A stretch of DNA of 64,000 nucleotides from Candidatus Enterococcus ferrettii (GCF_017377655.1 NZ_JAFREL010000064.1:1-64000); one strand, 5' to 3'; shown: positions 9,752 to 18,590, numbered from the stretch's first letter. Numbers and translations: made by a program. Notes: generated from the sequence alone by a model not told the origin.

Positions 9752-9806
9752 AAAAGAGGATTTAAGGGTAGACTAGGTGGAAAATGATTTAGGCGGGTGA
9801 AGTGGA

Positions 9807-11897
9807 GTGGAATTAGATAATCGCAATGTACAGCTGCTGCAGCTGATTTCTTCCAGTGTACAGATTACATCCAAAGAGCTGATGGAGAAAAATAAGTTAA
9901 CTCGGAATCAATTGGATTATTCGATTAAGAAAATCAATGAGTTTTTGAAGGACAATAACTATGAACCGATTATTCGTTCCCGCAAAGGCCATTTTGTGGT
10001 TGATGCTAAAGTGGTGGATGATTTTTCTGGTCTAGCGAATAGTGAGAGCCGCTTAAAGGCAACGGAAAGCAGTTTTTTAGATGAAGAATATCGACTGTTA
10101 GTGATTTTACTGCTAGTTTTTTCGTCAGACTATTTATCGTTGTATCATTTTTCCGACACATTGGAGGTCAGCAAAAATACGATTGTTTCAGATATTAAGA
10201 AGCTGAAGGAATTTTTAGGTAAGCACCGAATTACGATCGAGTATTCTCGTAAAAAAGGATATTATTTTAAGGGAAATGAAGAAATTATTCGCGGTGTGAT
10301 TCTCTCTATCACGGATAAGGTGATGGAGTCAATTTACAATACAGTGATTTTCCATAAGTATCTGCTGATTTCGGAACAGGAAATTGAAGAAAAACGCAAG
10401 TTGATCCGTATGATTGAATCGGAAATGCAGGTACATTATACGGACAACCGGATTCAGACCGCGCCGTATTTTTTGAATTTGCTGACAAAGCGTGTGCGAA
10501 ATGGACACTTATTGGATCAGCGCTTTGGATCCATTGCTAAAGAGGTAATGGATACTAAGGAGTATGCAGCCATCGTAAAGGTACTGGCTGGGCGCTATGA
10601 ATTGCCAAAAAGTTACAGTGAGCACTTGTATTTGTGTCTATTTATTCTTTCTTTAAAGATTACTGATTTAAGCAATATGTTTTCGTTAAACACGGATGCG
10701 TTGCGCAGCCATATAACAGATTTTATCGAATTGTTGGAAAAAAATATTGTAATTCAGCTAAATGATAAAGCACAATTGATTGAAAATCTAGCGTTGCATC
10801 TGGCACCGGCCTATTATCGGATTAAATATGGTTTGACTAGTGACTATACGATTACAGATTTTGTGAAGACTCAGTTGGATCCTTTATTTTTCATGGTGAA
10901 AACTTCAATCGCACCATTAGAGGAATTTTTCCAAGAACGGATTCCTAACGATGAGGTTTATTTAATCACCATGTTTGTGGGAGCTTACATGCAAAAGGAA
11001 AAGCCGATTAACGAAAGTAAAACAACGGTTAATGCGATGGTCGTTTGTCCGAATGGTATTATCAGTTCGAAGCTTTTGGAGAATACGTTGGATAATTGGT
11101 TTCCTATGATCCGTTTTCTGCCAGCTTGCTCAATTCGAGAATTCTACCAACAAGAGAATGAATTGGATGTTCAGTTGATCTTTTCCACGACACCATTAAC
11201 AACCGAATTGCCGGTGATTGTGGTGGGGAATGACTTATCGACTATGAATAAGAATTTAATCGTCAACGAAGTGATTCAGTTGATTTACAAAATTGACAGC
11301 TACAAGCTGCAACCGGATTATACCTTGGCAATTGTTAAGAAGTATGTTGAGCTGTCGCCAGAAATTGAAGAACGAATTCGTAAAGAGCTGCTGATATCCT
11401 ACAACTCAATCTTCCAAATTCAGGATCAGGAAGTGCTGACAAACCAGAACAAACGACACCTTAGTGATGTTATAACACCGGAAAGTATCGTTTTGCTAGA
11501 TGGCGAGGAAAGCTGGGAAAGTGTCTTACAGAAAACGACCCAAAACCTAATCGATCGTGATATTGTGGAGCCTCGCTACTTAACGAGTTTACGGGAGCAG
11601 TTTCCGGTAGTTGCGCCGAATATTTTACTGGGAAATAGTATCGTTATTCCTCATACTGTTCCAGAAAACGGTACGAAAAGCTTAGGTATGTGCTTTACCA
11701 AGGTCAAGCAGGGTTTTCAAAGTGAGGACCAGTGTTTCTATTATGTAGTGGTTATCTCAGCAGTTGATAGGAAGCAGCATATTCAGCCAATGATGGAGCT
11801 TTTGAAGATAGCCAGTGATAAAAAAATGCTAGAAAAATTGGCAGCCGCTGATAATAAAGCAGAAATTTTGTCTGTTATTTCCGCTGTGAAAAAATAG
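9807..11897 (+). CDS. PRD-containing transcriptional activator with EIIB/EIIA domains
   Basis: A 696-residue paralogue of the regulator at 4345 with the same architecture: N-terminal HTH (LMEKNKLTRNQLDYSIKK), a second HTH (LEVSKNTIVSDIKK), two PRDs, an EIIB(Gat)-like domain with Cys in MVVCPNGI, and a C-terminal EIIA-like domain with His in IVIPHTVPENG. Start is GTG at 9807 with only a weak purine-rich site (GGTGAAGTGG), so expression may be low. Unlike the first regulator it is transcribed as its own unit: a strong terminator separates it from the PTS operon at 12094 that it presumably controls. Confidence 0.9.
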   Translation: MELDNRNVQLLQLISSSVQITSKELMEKNKLTRNQLDYSIKKINEFLKDNNYEPIIRSRKGHFVVDAKVVDDFSGLANSESRLKATESSFLDEEYRLLVILLLVFSSDYLSLYHFSDTLEVSKNTIVSDIKKLKEFLGKHRITIEYSRKKGYYFKGNEEIIRGVILSITDKVMESIYNTVIFHKYLLISEQEIEEKRKLIRMIESEMQVHYTDNRIQTAPYFLNLLTKRVRNGHLLDQRFGSIAKEVMDTKEYAAIVKVLAGRYELPKSYSEHLYLCLFILSLKITDLSNMFSLNTDALRSHITDFIELLEKNIVIQLNDKAQLIENLALHLAPAYYRIKYGLTSDYTITDFVKTQLDPLFFMVKTSIAPLEEFFQERIPNDEVYLITMFVGAYMQKEKPINESKTTVNAMVVCPNGIISSKLLENTLDNWFPMIRFLPACSIREFYQQENELDVQLIFSTTPLTTELPVIVVGNDLSTMNKNLIVNEVIQLIYKIDSYKLQPDYTLAIVKKYVELSPEIEERIRKELLISYNSIFQIQDQEVLTNQNKRHLSDVITPESIVLLDGEESWESVLQKTTQNLIDRDIVEPRYLTSLREQFPVVAPNILLGNSIVIPHTVPENGTKSLGMCFTKVKQGFQSEDQCFYYVVVISAVDRKQHIQPMMELLKIASDKKMLEKLAAADNKAEILSVISAVKK

Positions 11898-11903
11898 GAA
11901 AGA

Positions 11904-11946
11904 CTCCTCTGATAAAAAAATCAGAGGAGCTTTCTTATTTTTTACT
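11904..11946 (+). terminator. Intrinsic terminator after second PRD regulator
   Basis: CTCCTCTGAT (11904-11913) pairs perfectly with ATCAGAGGAG (11920-11929), followed by a T-rich tail. It separates regulator and structural genes. Confidence 0.92.
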
Positions 11947-12037
11947 AGAAATAACCTTTGTTAAATCAACGTTTTCAGCAATTCATACAAGTAATGCTGA
12001 ATTTGTTGAGTAAAAAGTAATTCCAAAACAAATTCAA

Positions 12038-12052
12038 AAGAAACCGTTTCCG
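12038..12052 (+). promoter_or_regulatory. cre-like site before second Gat-type PTS operon
   Basis: The symmetric core GAAACCGTTTC resembles cre (13 of 15 positions). It lies just upstream of TGCTATCTT, a possible extended -10 box, and about 50 nt before the EIIA start. Confidence 0.4.
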
Positions 12053-12093
12053 TGCTATCTTTTCATTAGCAAGACAAGTAAGGAGGAGATAGC

Positions 12094-12552
12094 GTGCTAA
12101 AAAAAGAACTTTTATTTTATAAACTGGCCCCTGATGATTACGAAACACTGGTTCGTTTTCTTGGGGGGAGAATGGAGGAGCTGGGATATGTAAAGGCTAG
12201 TTATGTACCCGCAGTCGTTGAGAGGGAAAAAGGATTTCCTACGGGATTAAGCATGGGGAATTATGGAATTGCCATTCCTCATACGGATCGAGAGCATGTG
12301 AATCAATCAGTATTGGCGATTGCAACCTTGAAGAAACCGATATATGTCTGCTCTATGATCGATCCAACCAAGGAAGTGGAAGTATCGTTGGTGATCCTGA
12401 TGGCAGTGGAAGATCCTGATGGTCAGGTAAAAATGCTTAGCAAGCTAATGGGTCTTTTCCAAGACGTGGAGACCCTGAAACAATTGGAGCAATCCAACTC
12501 ATGTGAAGAAATGTATCAAATTTTGTCCAAATTAGAATTAGAAGTTGTTTAA
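12094..12552 (+). CDS. PTS galactitol-family EIIA (second system)
   Basis: A 152-residue EIIA with the phospho-histidine motif AIPHTDREH after GFPTGLSMGN. Its GTG start follows AAGGAGGAGA. It opens a nine-gene operon running to 18581 with two EIIB genes, an EIIC, a dehydrogenase, AraD, a small membrane protein, a RhaD-like aldolase and a 2-hydroxyacid dehydrogenase. It should transfer phosphate from HPr to one or both EIIB proteins encoded just downstream. Confidence 0.92.
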   Translation: MLKKELLFYKLAPDDYETLVRFLGGRMEELGYVKASYVPAVVEREKGFPTGLSMGNYGIAIPHTDREHVNQSVLAIATLKKPIYVCSMIDPTKEVEVSLVILMAVEDPDGQVKMLSKLMGLFQDVETLKQLEQSNSCEEMYQILSKLELEVV

Positions 12553-12574
12553 AAACAGTCAGGAGGAAAAAGCA

Positions 12575-12880
12575 ATGAAACAGTACAACGTATTATCCGT
12601 ATGCGGATCAGGCACAGTCACATCATCAATGGTGGCGGAAAAATTAAGAGAAGCTCTAGAAGAAAAAGGCTATCGGATTACCACAACTGAGGCTCGCCCA
12701 ACCGAAGCATTACAACTGGCACAAGGTGGAACCTTTGATTTTATCACCTACACCAGTCCGTTACCAGAGGGCGAATATGGTGTTCCGGTAGTCAATGCCA
12801 TCGGTTTTTTAACGGGCTTTGGCGATGAAGAATTTTTAGAAGAAATTGATGGTGTTTTAGCAGAACTAGATAAGCAGTAA
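12575..12880 (+). CDS. PTS galactitol-family EIIB, copy 1 of tandem pair
   Basis: A 101-residue EIIB with the phospho-cysteine loop LSVCGSGTVTSSMV. Start is the ATG at 12575 after AGGAGG; the longer frame back to 12545 overlaps EIIA. The next gene is a second EIIB about 85% identical by eye. Both copies keep the catalytic Cys, so neither is obviously dead. They may serve the same EIIC or two different substrates. Confidence 0.92.
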   Translation: MKQYNVLSVCGSGTVTSSMVAEKLREALEEKGYRITTTEARPTEALQLAQGGTFDFITYTSPLPEGEYGVPVVNAIGFLTGFGDEEFLEEIDGVLAELDKQ

Positions 12881-12901
12881 CAGGCATAGGGGGAAACAAA
12901 A

Positions 12902-13213
12902 ATGAAGCACTACAAGGTCTTGTCGGTATGCGGATCAGGTACAGTTACTTCGTCAATGGTTGCAGAGAAGCTGCGGGAATCGTCAGAGGAAATGGGATTT
13001 TTTATTACAACGATGGAAGCACGGCCAACCGAAGCGCTGCAGCTGGCACAAGGAGGAATGTTTGATTTTATCACTTACACCAGTCCACTGCCGGAAGGAG
13101 ACTACGGAGTGCCAACAGTCAATGCTATGGGGTTTTTAACTGGCTTTGTGGATGAATTTCTGGAAGAAGTAGCAGAAGTTTTGGCAGAGCTGGAAAAAAA
13201 TAAAAAAGCGTAA
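12902..13213 (+). CDS. PTS galactitol-family EIIB, copy 2 of tandem pair
   Basis: A 103-residue near-duplicate of the preceding EIIB. The loop LSVCGSGTVTSSMV is unchanged. Differences cluster at about residues 27-38 (helix after the active site) and in the C-terminal helix, where one Glu is missing and a short basic tail (KNKKA) is added. It lies 21 nt after copy 1 and 12 nt before EIIC with its own ribosome site (AGGGGG). This is a recent tandem duplication. Confidence 0.92.
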   Translation: MKHYKVLSVCGSGTVTSSMVAEKLRESSEEMGFFITTMEARPTEALQLAQGGMFDFITYTSPLPEGDYGVPTVNAMGFLTGFVDEFLEEVAEVLAELEKNKKA

Positions 13214-13225
13214 AGGAGTAGTGAG

Positions 13226-14647
13226 ATGTTAGAAACGTTAAAAAGTGTCTTTGATACCTTCGGCTCAGCAGTATTTGTACCAGTTATGATTTTTGTTGTC
13301 GCAAAGGTTTTGAAGGTCAAAACACAAAAAGCCTTCCTATCTGGTTTGTATGCTGGTGTTGGATTGATGGGCTTTACCTTGATTTTGAACTCATATACAC
13401 CAATTATTTCAGAGGTTGTTCAGCAAATGGTGGATCAGACGGGGATTAATCTGCCCGCCTTCGATGTGGGCTGGCAGGCAACAGCGCTCGTTGCTTATTC
13501 AACGGAAGCCGGCATGATTTACTTAGTGATTGCCTTAGTTTTACAGACCGTTTTATTCTTGGTGAAATGGACCAACGTGTTCCAGCCATCGGATCTGTGG
13601 AATAACTATTCCTACATGGTTTGGGGCTCAATGGTTTATCTGGCAACCCGCAACATGATTTTAGCAGTTGTCCTGATGTGCTTGCTGAATATGTACAGTC
13701 TGCTTTTATCAGAAATGCTGGCAAGAAGATGGTCGACTTACTACAACTATCCTAACTGTACCATCATTGCCATGCACAATATCGAACCAGGAATTTTCGC
13801 CTTACTTATGGACCCGGTTTGGAACATGATTGGCTTGCACAAGGTACGAATGAATCCACAGGGACTGCAAAAGAAACTAGGCTTCCTGGGAGAGCCCATT
13901 TCATTAGGCTTGTTTTTAGGTTTGTTCTTAGGAATTCTAGGCAACTTCAGTCAATTGGGCAGTTTAGAATCTTGGGGACAAATTACGCAAGTCGGAATTG
14001 CTACTAGTGCGGTAATGGCAATCTTCCCGAAAGTAGCAGGAATCTTTGCTCAGGCCTTTAATCCAATTTCACAGGCTGCCAGCAAAAATGTACGCGGAAA
14101 TAACAAAGAACGTGAATGGTATCTTGGGGTAAATGATGCAACTGGATACGGTGAACCGGCAACTTTGATTTCTGGAATTATTTTGATTCCAATTATGGTA
14201 GCCTTGGCAATGATTTTACCAGGCAACCAAACCTTGCCAGTAGTAGATTTGTTGGCAATTCCTTATATGGTTCAAGCTTTAGTATGTTTGACTAACGGAA
14301 ATATTGCGAAGACGCTGTTGAATGGTGCTATTTGGTTCAGCTTAGGTTTGTATATGTGTACCTACACAGCACCAATGTTTACGGAAATCGCTCAGACAGT
14401 CGGCGTAACTTTGCCAGCGGGGGCTTTGATGGTAACCAGCTTCAATATTTTAGGAAAACCGATTTTTGGATTGATATTCTTAGCTTTCTTAAGTCAAAAT
14501 CCAATCTTTATTGGTTTAACTATTGTGGCCTATTTCGTGATTTACTTCCTGTTCCGCAAGAACAAAGAAGCCTTTTACGATTATCTTGAACGGGCAGCAG
14601 CAAAAAACAATGGTGAACAACCTTCAGGTGAAACAAAAGTAGCGTAG
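13226..14647 (+). CDS. PTS galactitol-family EIIC (second system)
   Basis: A 473-residue polytopic membrane permease of the GatC family, longer than the 422-residue copy at 7286 because of a C-terminal helix and a charged tail (about residues 430-473). Shared features include the KTQKAFLSGLYAG segment near residue 30 and the VVDLLAIPYM loop near residue 335. The ATG follows AAAGGAG. With AraD and a dehydrogenase downstream, a pentitol such as D- or L-arabitol is a reasonable guess. This is inference from context only. Confidence 0.92.
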   Translation: MLETLKSVFDTFGSAVFVPVMIFVVAKVLKVKTQKAFLSGLYAGVGLMGFTLILNSYTPIISEVVQQMVDQTGINLPAFDVGWQATALVAYSTEAGMIYLVIALVLQTVLFLVKWTNVFQPSDLWNNYSYMVWGSMVYLATRNMILAVVLMCLLNMYSLLLSEMLARRWSTYYNYPNCTIIAMHNIEPGIFALLMDPVWNMIGLHKVRMNPQGLQKKLGFLGEPISLGLFLGLFLGILGNFSQLGSLESWGQITQVGIATSAVMAIFPKVAGIFAQAFNPISQAASKNVRGNNKEREWYLGVNDATGYGEPATLISGIILIPIMVALAMILPGNQTLPVVDLLAIPYMVQALVCLTNGNIAKTLLNGAIWFSLGLYMCTYTAPMFTEIAQTVGVTLPAGALMVTSFNILGKPIFGLIFLAFLSQNPIFIGLTIVAYFVIYFLFRKNKEAFYDYLERAAAKNNGEQPSGETKVA

Positions 14648-14658
14648 GAGATGAAAGC

Positions 14659-15720
14659 ATGACAAAGCAAATGGAGGCAAGTGTTTTAGTGGCACCCGGG
14701 GTTTTGGAATATAAAAAAGTGGGTATTCCAGAAATTGGTGCAAACGAGGTCTTAATTAAAGTAGCTTACGCGGGAATCTGTGGGTCAGATGTGCCCCGCG
14801 CAAACTTAGAAAACGGTGCAAGAATGTACCCGATTATCTTAGGCCATGAATTTAGCGGTACGGTTGATAAAGTAGGATCAAACGTAACCAAAATCAAGGT
14901 CGGCGACAAGGTAGCCATTGCACCATTAATCCCGGATCCTAATTCAGAATATACTAAAGAAGGATACTATGGGCTTAGTGATAATTATAACATAATTGGT
15001 ACAGGGAGTAATGGCGCTTTCAGTGAATATGTAACGGTACCTGAGGACCATGCAGTAGTGATGCCTGAGGAATTGGACTTGCTCTCTGCAGCGGGGGTAG
15101 AACCAGCGACGATCAGTTGGCATGCCTTACGGCGAGCACAAATTGAGGTAGGTGACACCATGGCAGTTTTAGGCTGTGGACCGATCGGCCAGTTTGCGAT
15201 TCAAATTGCTAAAATATTTGGGGCGAAAACTGTAATTGCCGTAGATATTTTTGACGACAAATTGTCCTTGGCTAAGGAATTGGGTGCGGATATTGCCATC
15301 AACAGCAAAGATGTCGATTTGGAGCAGGCCATTAAAGACCTGACAGGACTCGGTGTTGATGTGGTGATTGAGACTGCTGGCAGTAAAATCACCCAAAAGC
15401 AGTCGCTGTTGATTACTCGCAAACACGGTCGGATTGTCTTTGTGGGTATTTCCCATCAGGATTTACCATTATCAGAGGCAGAAGCGGAGCGGATTATGCG
15501 AGCTGAGCTGACAGTTACCGGGTCCTGGAATTCCTATACAGCCCCTTACCCTGGTCGAGCTTGGGAGGCCACCTTGGATGAAATGTCTAAAGGACGTATC
15601 AAATTCAAAGAAATGATTTCACATGAAATCTCTTTAAAAGAACTGCCGGAAGTATTACCGAAGATGTTCAAACGAGAATTAAACTACAACAAGATTGTGG
15701 TAGCTGTTCATCCGGAATAA
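14659..15720 (+). CDS. Polyol-phosphate dehydrogenase, MDR family, lacking the structural zinc cysteines
   Basis: A 353-residue medium-chain dehydrogenase resembling galactitol-1-phosphate and D-arabitol-phosphate dehydrogenases. The catalytic metal ligands are present (GICGSD, LGHEFSG, and Glu in GVEPAT), as is the NAD motif GCGPIGQF near residue 173. The usual four-cysteine structural zinc lobe is replaced by a cysteine-free segment around residues 92-112 (PDPNSEYTKEGYYG). A Mn-dependent D-arabitol-phosphate dehydrogenase of similar size is known from Enterococcus avium, so that activity is a good candidate. The gene lies between EIIC and araD, so its product is likely a pentulose 5-phosphate. 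Confidence 0.88.
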   Translation: MTKQMEASVLVAPGVLEYKKVGIPEIGANEVLIKVAYAGICGSDVPRANLENGARMYPIILGHEFSGTVDKVGSNVTKIKVGDKVAIAPLIPDPNSEYTKEGYYGLSDNYNIIGTGSNGAFSEYVTVPEDHAVVMPEELDLLSAAGVEPATISWHALRRAQIEVGDTMAVLGCGPIGQFAIQIAKIFGAKTVIAVDIFDDKLSLAKELGADIAINSKDVDLEQAIKDLTGLGVDVVIETAGSKITQKQSLLITRKHGRIVFVGISHQDLPLSEAEAERIMRAELTVTGSWNSYTAPYPGRAWEATLDEMSKGRIKFKEMISHEISLKELPEVLPKMFKRELNYNKIVVAVHPE

Positions 15721-15735
15721 AAAGGAGTATCGATT

Positions 15736-16428
15736 ATGTTAGAGCAATTAAAAGAAGAAGTTTTTCAAGCAAATTTAGAGCTGCCCAAACACGGGTTAAT
15801 TAAATATACTTGGGGCAATGTTAGTGCGTTTGATAAAGAAACCGAATATTTTGTAATTAAACCAAGTGGTGTTAGTTACGAAAACATGACGGCTGACGAC
15901 ATGGTAGTAGTAGATTTAGAGAACAATGTAATTGAAGGAAAACTGAACCCTTCATCAGACACCCCAACACATGCTGTATTGTACAAAGCTTTCCCTGAAA
16001 TTGGTGGAATTGTGCATACCCATTCTACTTGGGCAACAATTTGGGCGCAATCTGGATTGGATTGTCCCGCGATGGGCACCACGCATGCAGATACCTTTTA
16101 TGGTTCAGTTCCTTGTGCCCGTTTGCTAACTCAAGAGGAAATAGATGAGGGCTATGAGCATGAAACCGGCAATGTGATTGTCGAAACCTTCAGACAGAGA
16201 GACATTCAACCAATGGAGATTCCCGGAGTTTTGCTGCATGGACATGGTCCGTTTACTTGGGGCAAAGATGCCAGCAGTGCGGTAATGAATGCGGTAGTTT
16301 TGGATGAGGTATGTAAGCTGAATTTGTTTACCCGTCAATTGAATACCTATGCGGAGAATTTGCCGCAACGAGTTTTAGATAAGCATTATTTACGCAAACA
16401 CGGTGCGAATGCTTATTACGGTCAGTAA
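15736..16428 (+). CDS. araD: L-ribulose-5-phosphate 4-epimerase
   Basis: A 230-residue class II aldolase/epimerase family protein closely resembling E. coli AraD along its length. Metal-binding His residues are visible in [14 protein letters not shown] near residue 95 and in [11 protein letters not shown] near residue 170. The C-terminus [15 protein letters not shown] is typical. It converts L-ribulose 5-phosphate to D-xylulose 5-phosphate. Here it stands in a PTS-polyol operon, not an arabinose operon, implying that the upstream dehydrogenase makes L-ribulose 5-phosphate or a related pentulose phosphate. The product can enter the phosphoketolase reaction encoded at 1615-3981. Confidence 0.95.
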   Translation: MLEQLKEEVFQANLELPKHGLIKYTWGNVSAFDKETEYFVIKPSGVSYENMTADDMVVVDLENNVIEGKLNPSSDTPTHAVLYKAFPEIGGIVHTHSTWATIWAQSGLDCPAMGTTHADTFYGSVPCARLLTQEEIDEGYEHETGNVIVETFRQRDIQPMEIPGVLLHGHGPFTWGKDASSAVMNAVVLDEVCKLNLFTRQLNTYAENLPQRVLDKHYLRKHGANAYYGQ

Positions 16429-16435
16429 GCAACTG

Positions 16436-16470
16436 CGAATAACCAGCTCAAGGAGTTGGTTATTCGTCTT
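16436..16470 (+). terminator. Intra-operon hairpin after araD (attenuator or processing site)
   Basis: CGAATAACCAGCTC (16436-16449) pairs with the segment ending TGGTTATTCG (to 16466), a 14-bp stem with one GU pair and a 3-nt loop. The following TCTTTGTTC is only partly T-rich, so termination may be incomplete and downstream genes less expressed. Confidence 0.6.
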
Positions 16471-16495
16471 TGTTCAACGAATAGGAGGACTACAG

Positions 16496-16678
16496 ATGTT
16501 AAGTGAACTGTTTACGTTGATTGGCTTTGCCTTTTTTATCAAAATCTTTTTTGATGGTGCCAAGAAAATTATTATCGGCAGCAATGGAGATATCGTCAAA
16601 AACAAGACGTATATTATTCATGGGATTTTAGGTTTTGCCTTCATTATTGTTAGTCGTCTGCTGCTATTGGTTTTATAG
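16496..16678 (+). CDS. Small membrane protein in polyol operon
   Basis: A 60-residue protein starting at the ATG 16496 after AGGAGG. It has hydrophobic segments at about residues 3-18 and 42-60 separated by a polar loop (DGAKKIIIGSNGDIVKNKT), so it is probably a two-helix membrane hairpin. The gene sits between the araD hairpin and the aldolase, whose ribosome site overlaps its stop. No family is recognised. An accessory to the EIIC permease is possible, but this is inference from position only. Confidence 0.65.
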   Translation: MLSELFTLIGFAFFIKIFFDGAKKIIIGSNGDIVKNKTYIIHGILGFAFIIVSRLLLLVL

Positions 16679-16689
16679 GAGGTAAAAAA

Positions 16690-17523
16690 GTGAACATTCA
16701 TAACATTTTAACCGCACCCTTTATTCACGAAATGTGCGAAGCCACCAATCAGCTGTGGCGTTATGGCTGGGCTGAGCGCAATGGCGGTAATATCAGCTAT
16801 CGAATACCAGCCGAGGAAGTGCGCTATTATTTATCCTTGGATCGAACGTTTCCAGTGTCGCCGTTGTCCTTTCAAATTTCTGAACTAGCCGGCGAAATCT
16901 TTTTGGTCTCTGGCTCAGGCAAGTATTTTAAGAATGTGCAGCATAATCCGGCAGACTGCTTGGCTTTGATTCGGATTTCAGCAGAGGGTGACAGCTATGA
17001 ATTATTGTGGGGACTGGAAAATGGGGATGTGCCCACTAGCGAATTGGCTTCTCATTTAAAATGCCATCAGGTTCGGTTGGCTCAGGATCCGCAGCATCGA
17101 GTCATATTACATACTCATGCCTCGGCTATTTCAGCTATGACCTTTGTCCATCCTTTAGAGGATCGAGCATTTACTAGAACCCTGTGGCAAATGATTACAG
17201 AATGCCTGGTGGTTTTCCCAGATGGAGTCGCTGTTTTGCCGTGGATGGTGGCTGGAACCAATGAGCTAGGTGATGCTTCAGCAGCGAAAATGAGGGATTG
17301 TCGGATTGTTGTCTGGCCGCATCATGGCATAATGAGTGCCGGTCAGTCAATGGATGATGCCTTTGGTTTAATTGAAACTGCTGAAAAATCGGCGGATATT
17401 TATTTGAAAATTTGTTCGACTAACCAGCCTATTTTGCAAAAAATCACGGATGCACAATTATGGGACCTAGCTGCAGCTTTCCAGGTAGCACCTAAAGCTG
17501 GCGTGTTGGAGGAAGAAAAATAA
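16690..17523 (+). CDS. rhaD: Rhamnulose-1-phosphate aldolase-like class II aldolase
   Basis: A 277-residue protein matching the size of RhaD (274 residues in E. coli). The phosphate-binding segment ERNGGNISYRI is near residue 31, zinc-ligand histidines in ILHTHASAIS near residue 140, and a further His in WPHHGIMSAG. RhaD cleaves L-rhamnulose 1-phosphate to DHAP and L-lactaldehyde. Start is GTG after AGGAGG. No rhamnose isomerase or kinase is nearby, so the natural substrate here is probably a ketose 1-phosphate derived from a PTS-imported polyol. Its stop overlaps the start of the next gene. Confidence 0.88.
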   Translation: MNIHNILTAPFIHEMCEATNQLWRYGWAERNGGNISYRIPAEEVRYYLSLDRTFPVSPLSFQISELAGEIFLVSGSGKYFKNVQHNPADCLALIRISAEGDSYELLWGLENGDVPTSELASHLKCHQVRLAQDPQHRVILHTHASAISAMTFVHPLEDRAFTRTLWQMITECLVVFPDGVAVLPWMVAGTNELGDASAAKMRDCRIVVWPHHGIMSAGQSMDDAFGLIETAEKSADIYLKICSTNQPILQKITDAQLWDLAAAFQVAPKAGVLEEEK

Positions 17524-18581
17524 TGATAAAAATTGTCGTTGTAGGTGATCCCTTTGTGCCATCCGAGAATCTGATAAAGGCTGCGCAGCAGCTAGACCTT
17601 CCGCAGCCCAGCGAGATCAGAGCCTTTGACTGGTATCCCGGGTACTCCCGAGAAGCGTTTCGTCAAATTGTTAAACAAATTGAACAGGAGGGTCCTAACG
17701 AGTTTTTGCTGCCAGCAGGCTTAGTCGAGGCGATGCAAACCACTGATATTTTGTTGGTTCATATAGCTCCGGTATCTCAAACCATGCTGCAAGCAGCAGA
17801 CAATTTACAATTAATCGGGACCTGTCGTGGTGGATTGGAACACATTGATCTGCTTGAATGGGAAAAGCACCCTAACGTACAGCTGATTCACGTCATTCGC
17901 AATGCTGAACCAGTGGCTGATTTTACGATTGGATTGATGTACAGTGTGGTGCGAAATATCGCCTGTTCCTACAAAGAAGTACAAGAAGGTAACTGGCCGC
18001 AGCATTTTCCCAATGATCCCTACAAAAACTCGCTGTCTAATTTAACAGTTGGACTGATTGGATTGGGCCACATTGGCAAGCGGGTAGTAAAGAAGCTTAA
18101 TGGTTTAGGTATTCCAGTGATTGCTTATGATGCCTTCGCTGACCAGCAACAGCTGCAAGCTGCTGGATACCACCTTCAGCTGACAGATATCAAAACAGTG
18201 TTCCGTCAAGCGGATATCGTGTCCTTACATTTGCGGGTTGTACCAGAGACGATAAACCTGATCGATCAGCAGCTCCTACAGTTAATGAAACCTAGTTCTT
18301 ATTTGATCAATACCGCTCGACCAGATATTTTGAACAAGCAGGACTTTTATGATATTTTGGCAACGAAGAAAATTGCAGGTGCCGGAGTTGATGTTGTATG
18401 GGAGGAACCGATTCTCCCCAACGATCCATTGCTAAGCTTAGACAATCTAATTATCACCTCTCACATAGCAGGAGACACGATTGATGCCATCGAACATTCC
18501 CCCGATTTATTGCAGCAGGAGCTGAACCATTACCTGCAAACAGGCAATTCTGAACTAAGTATTCTCCATAAAAATCAATAA
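17523..18581 (+). CDS. D-isomer-specific 2-hydroxyacid dehydrogenase (PGDH family)
   Basis: A 352-residue NAD-dependent dehydrogenase. The nucleotide-binding motif GLIGLGHIGKRV lies near residue 180. The catalytic triad is present: Arg in NTARPD, Glu in WEEPILP and His in TSHIAGD. It overlaps the aldolase gene by 1 nt and ends the operon. A related gene occurs at 38121 in another PTS operon. In this family the substrate is a 2-hydroxy or 2-keto acid such as a glycerate, lactate or sugar acid. It may handle an oxidised side product of the aldolase, but the true substrate is unknown. Confidence 0.88.
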   Translation: MIKIVVVGDPFVPSENLIKAAQQLDLPQPSEIRAFDWYPGYSREAFRQIVKQIEQEGPNEFLLPAGLVEAMQTTDILLVHIAPVSQTMLQAADNLQLIGTCRGGLEHIDLLEWEKHPNVQLIHVIRNAEPVADFTIGLMYSVVRNIACSYKEVQEGNWPQHFPNDPYKNSLSNLTVGLIGLGHIGKRVVKKLNGLGIPVIAYDAFADQQQLQAAGYHLQLTDIKTVFRQADIVSLHLRVVPETINLIDQQLLQLMKPSSYLINTARPDILNKQDFYDILATKKIAGAGVDVVWEEPILPNDPLLSLDNLIITSHIAGDTIDAIEHSPDLLQQELNHYLQTGNSELSILHKNQ

Positions 18582-18590
18582 TCTAGTGAA

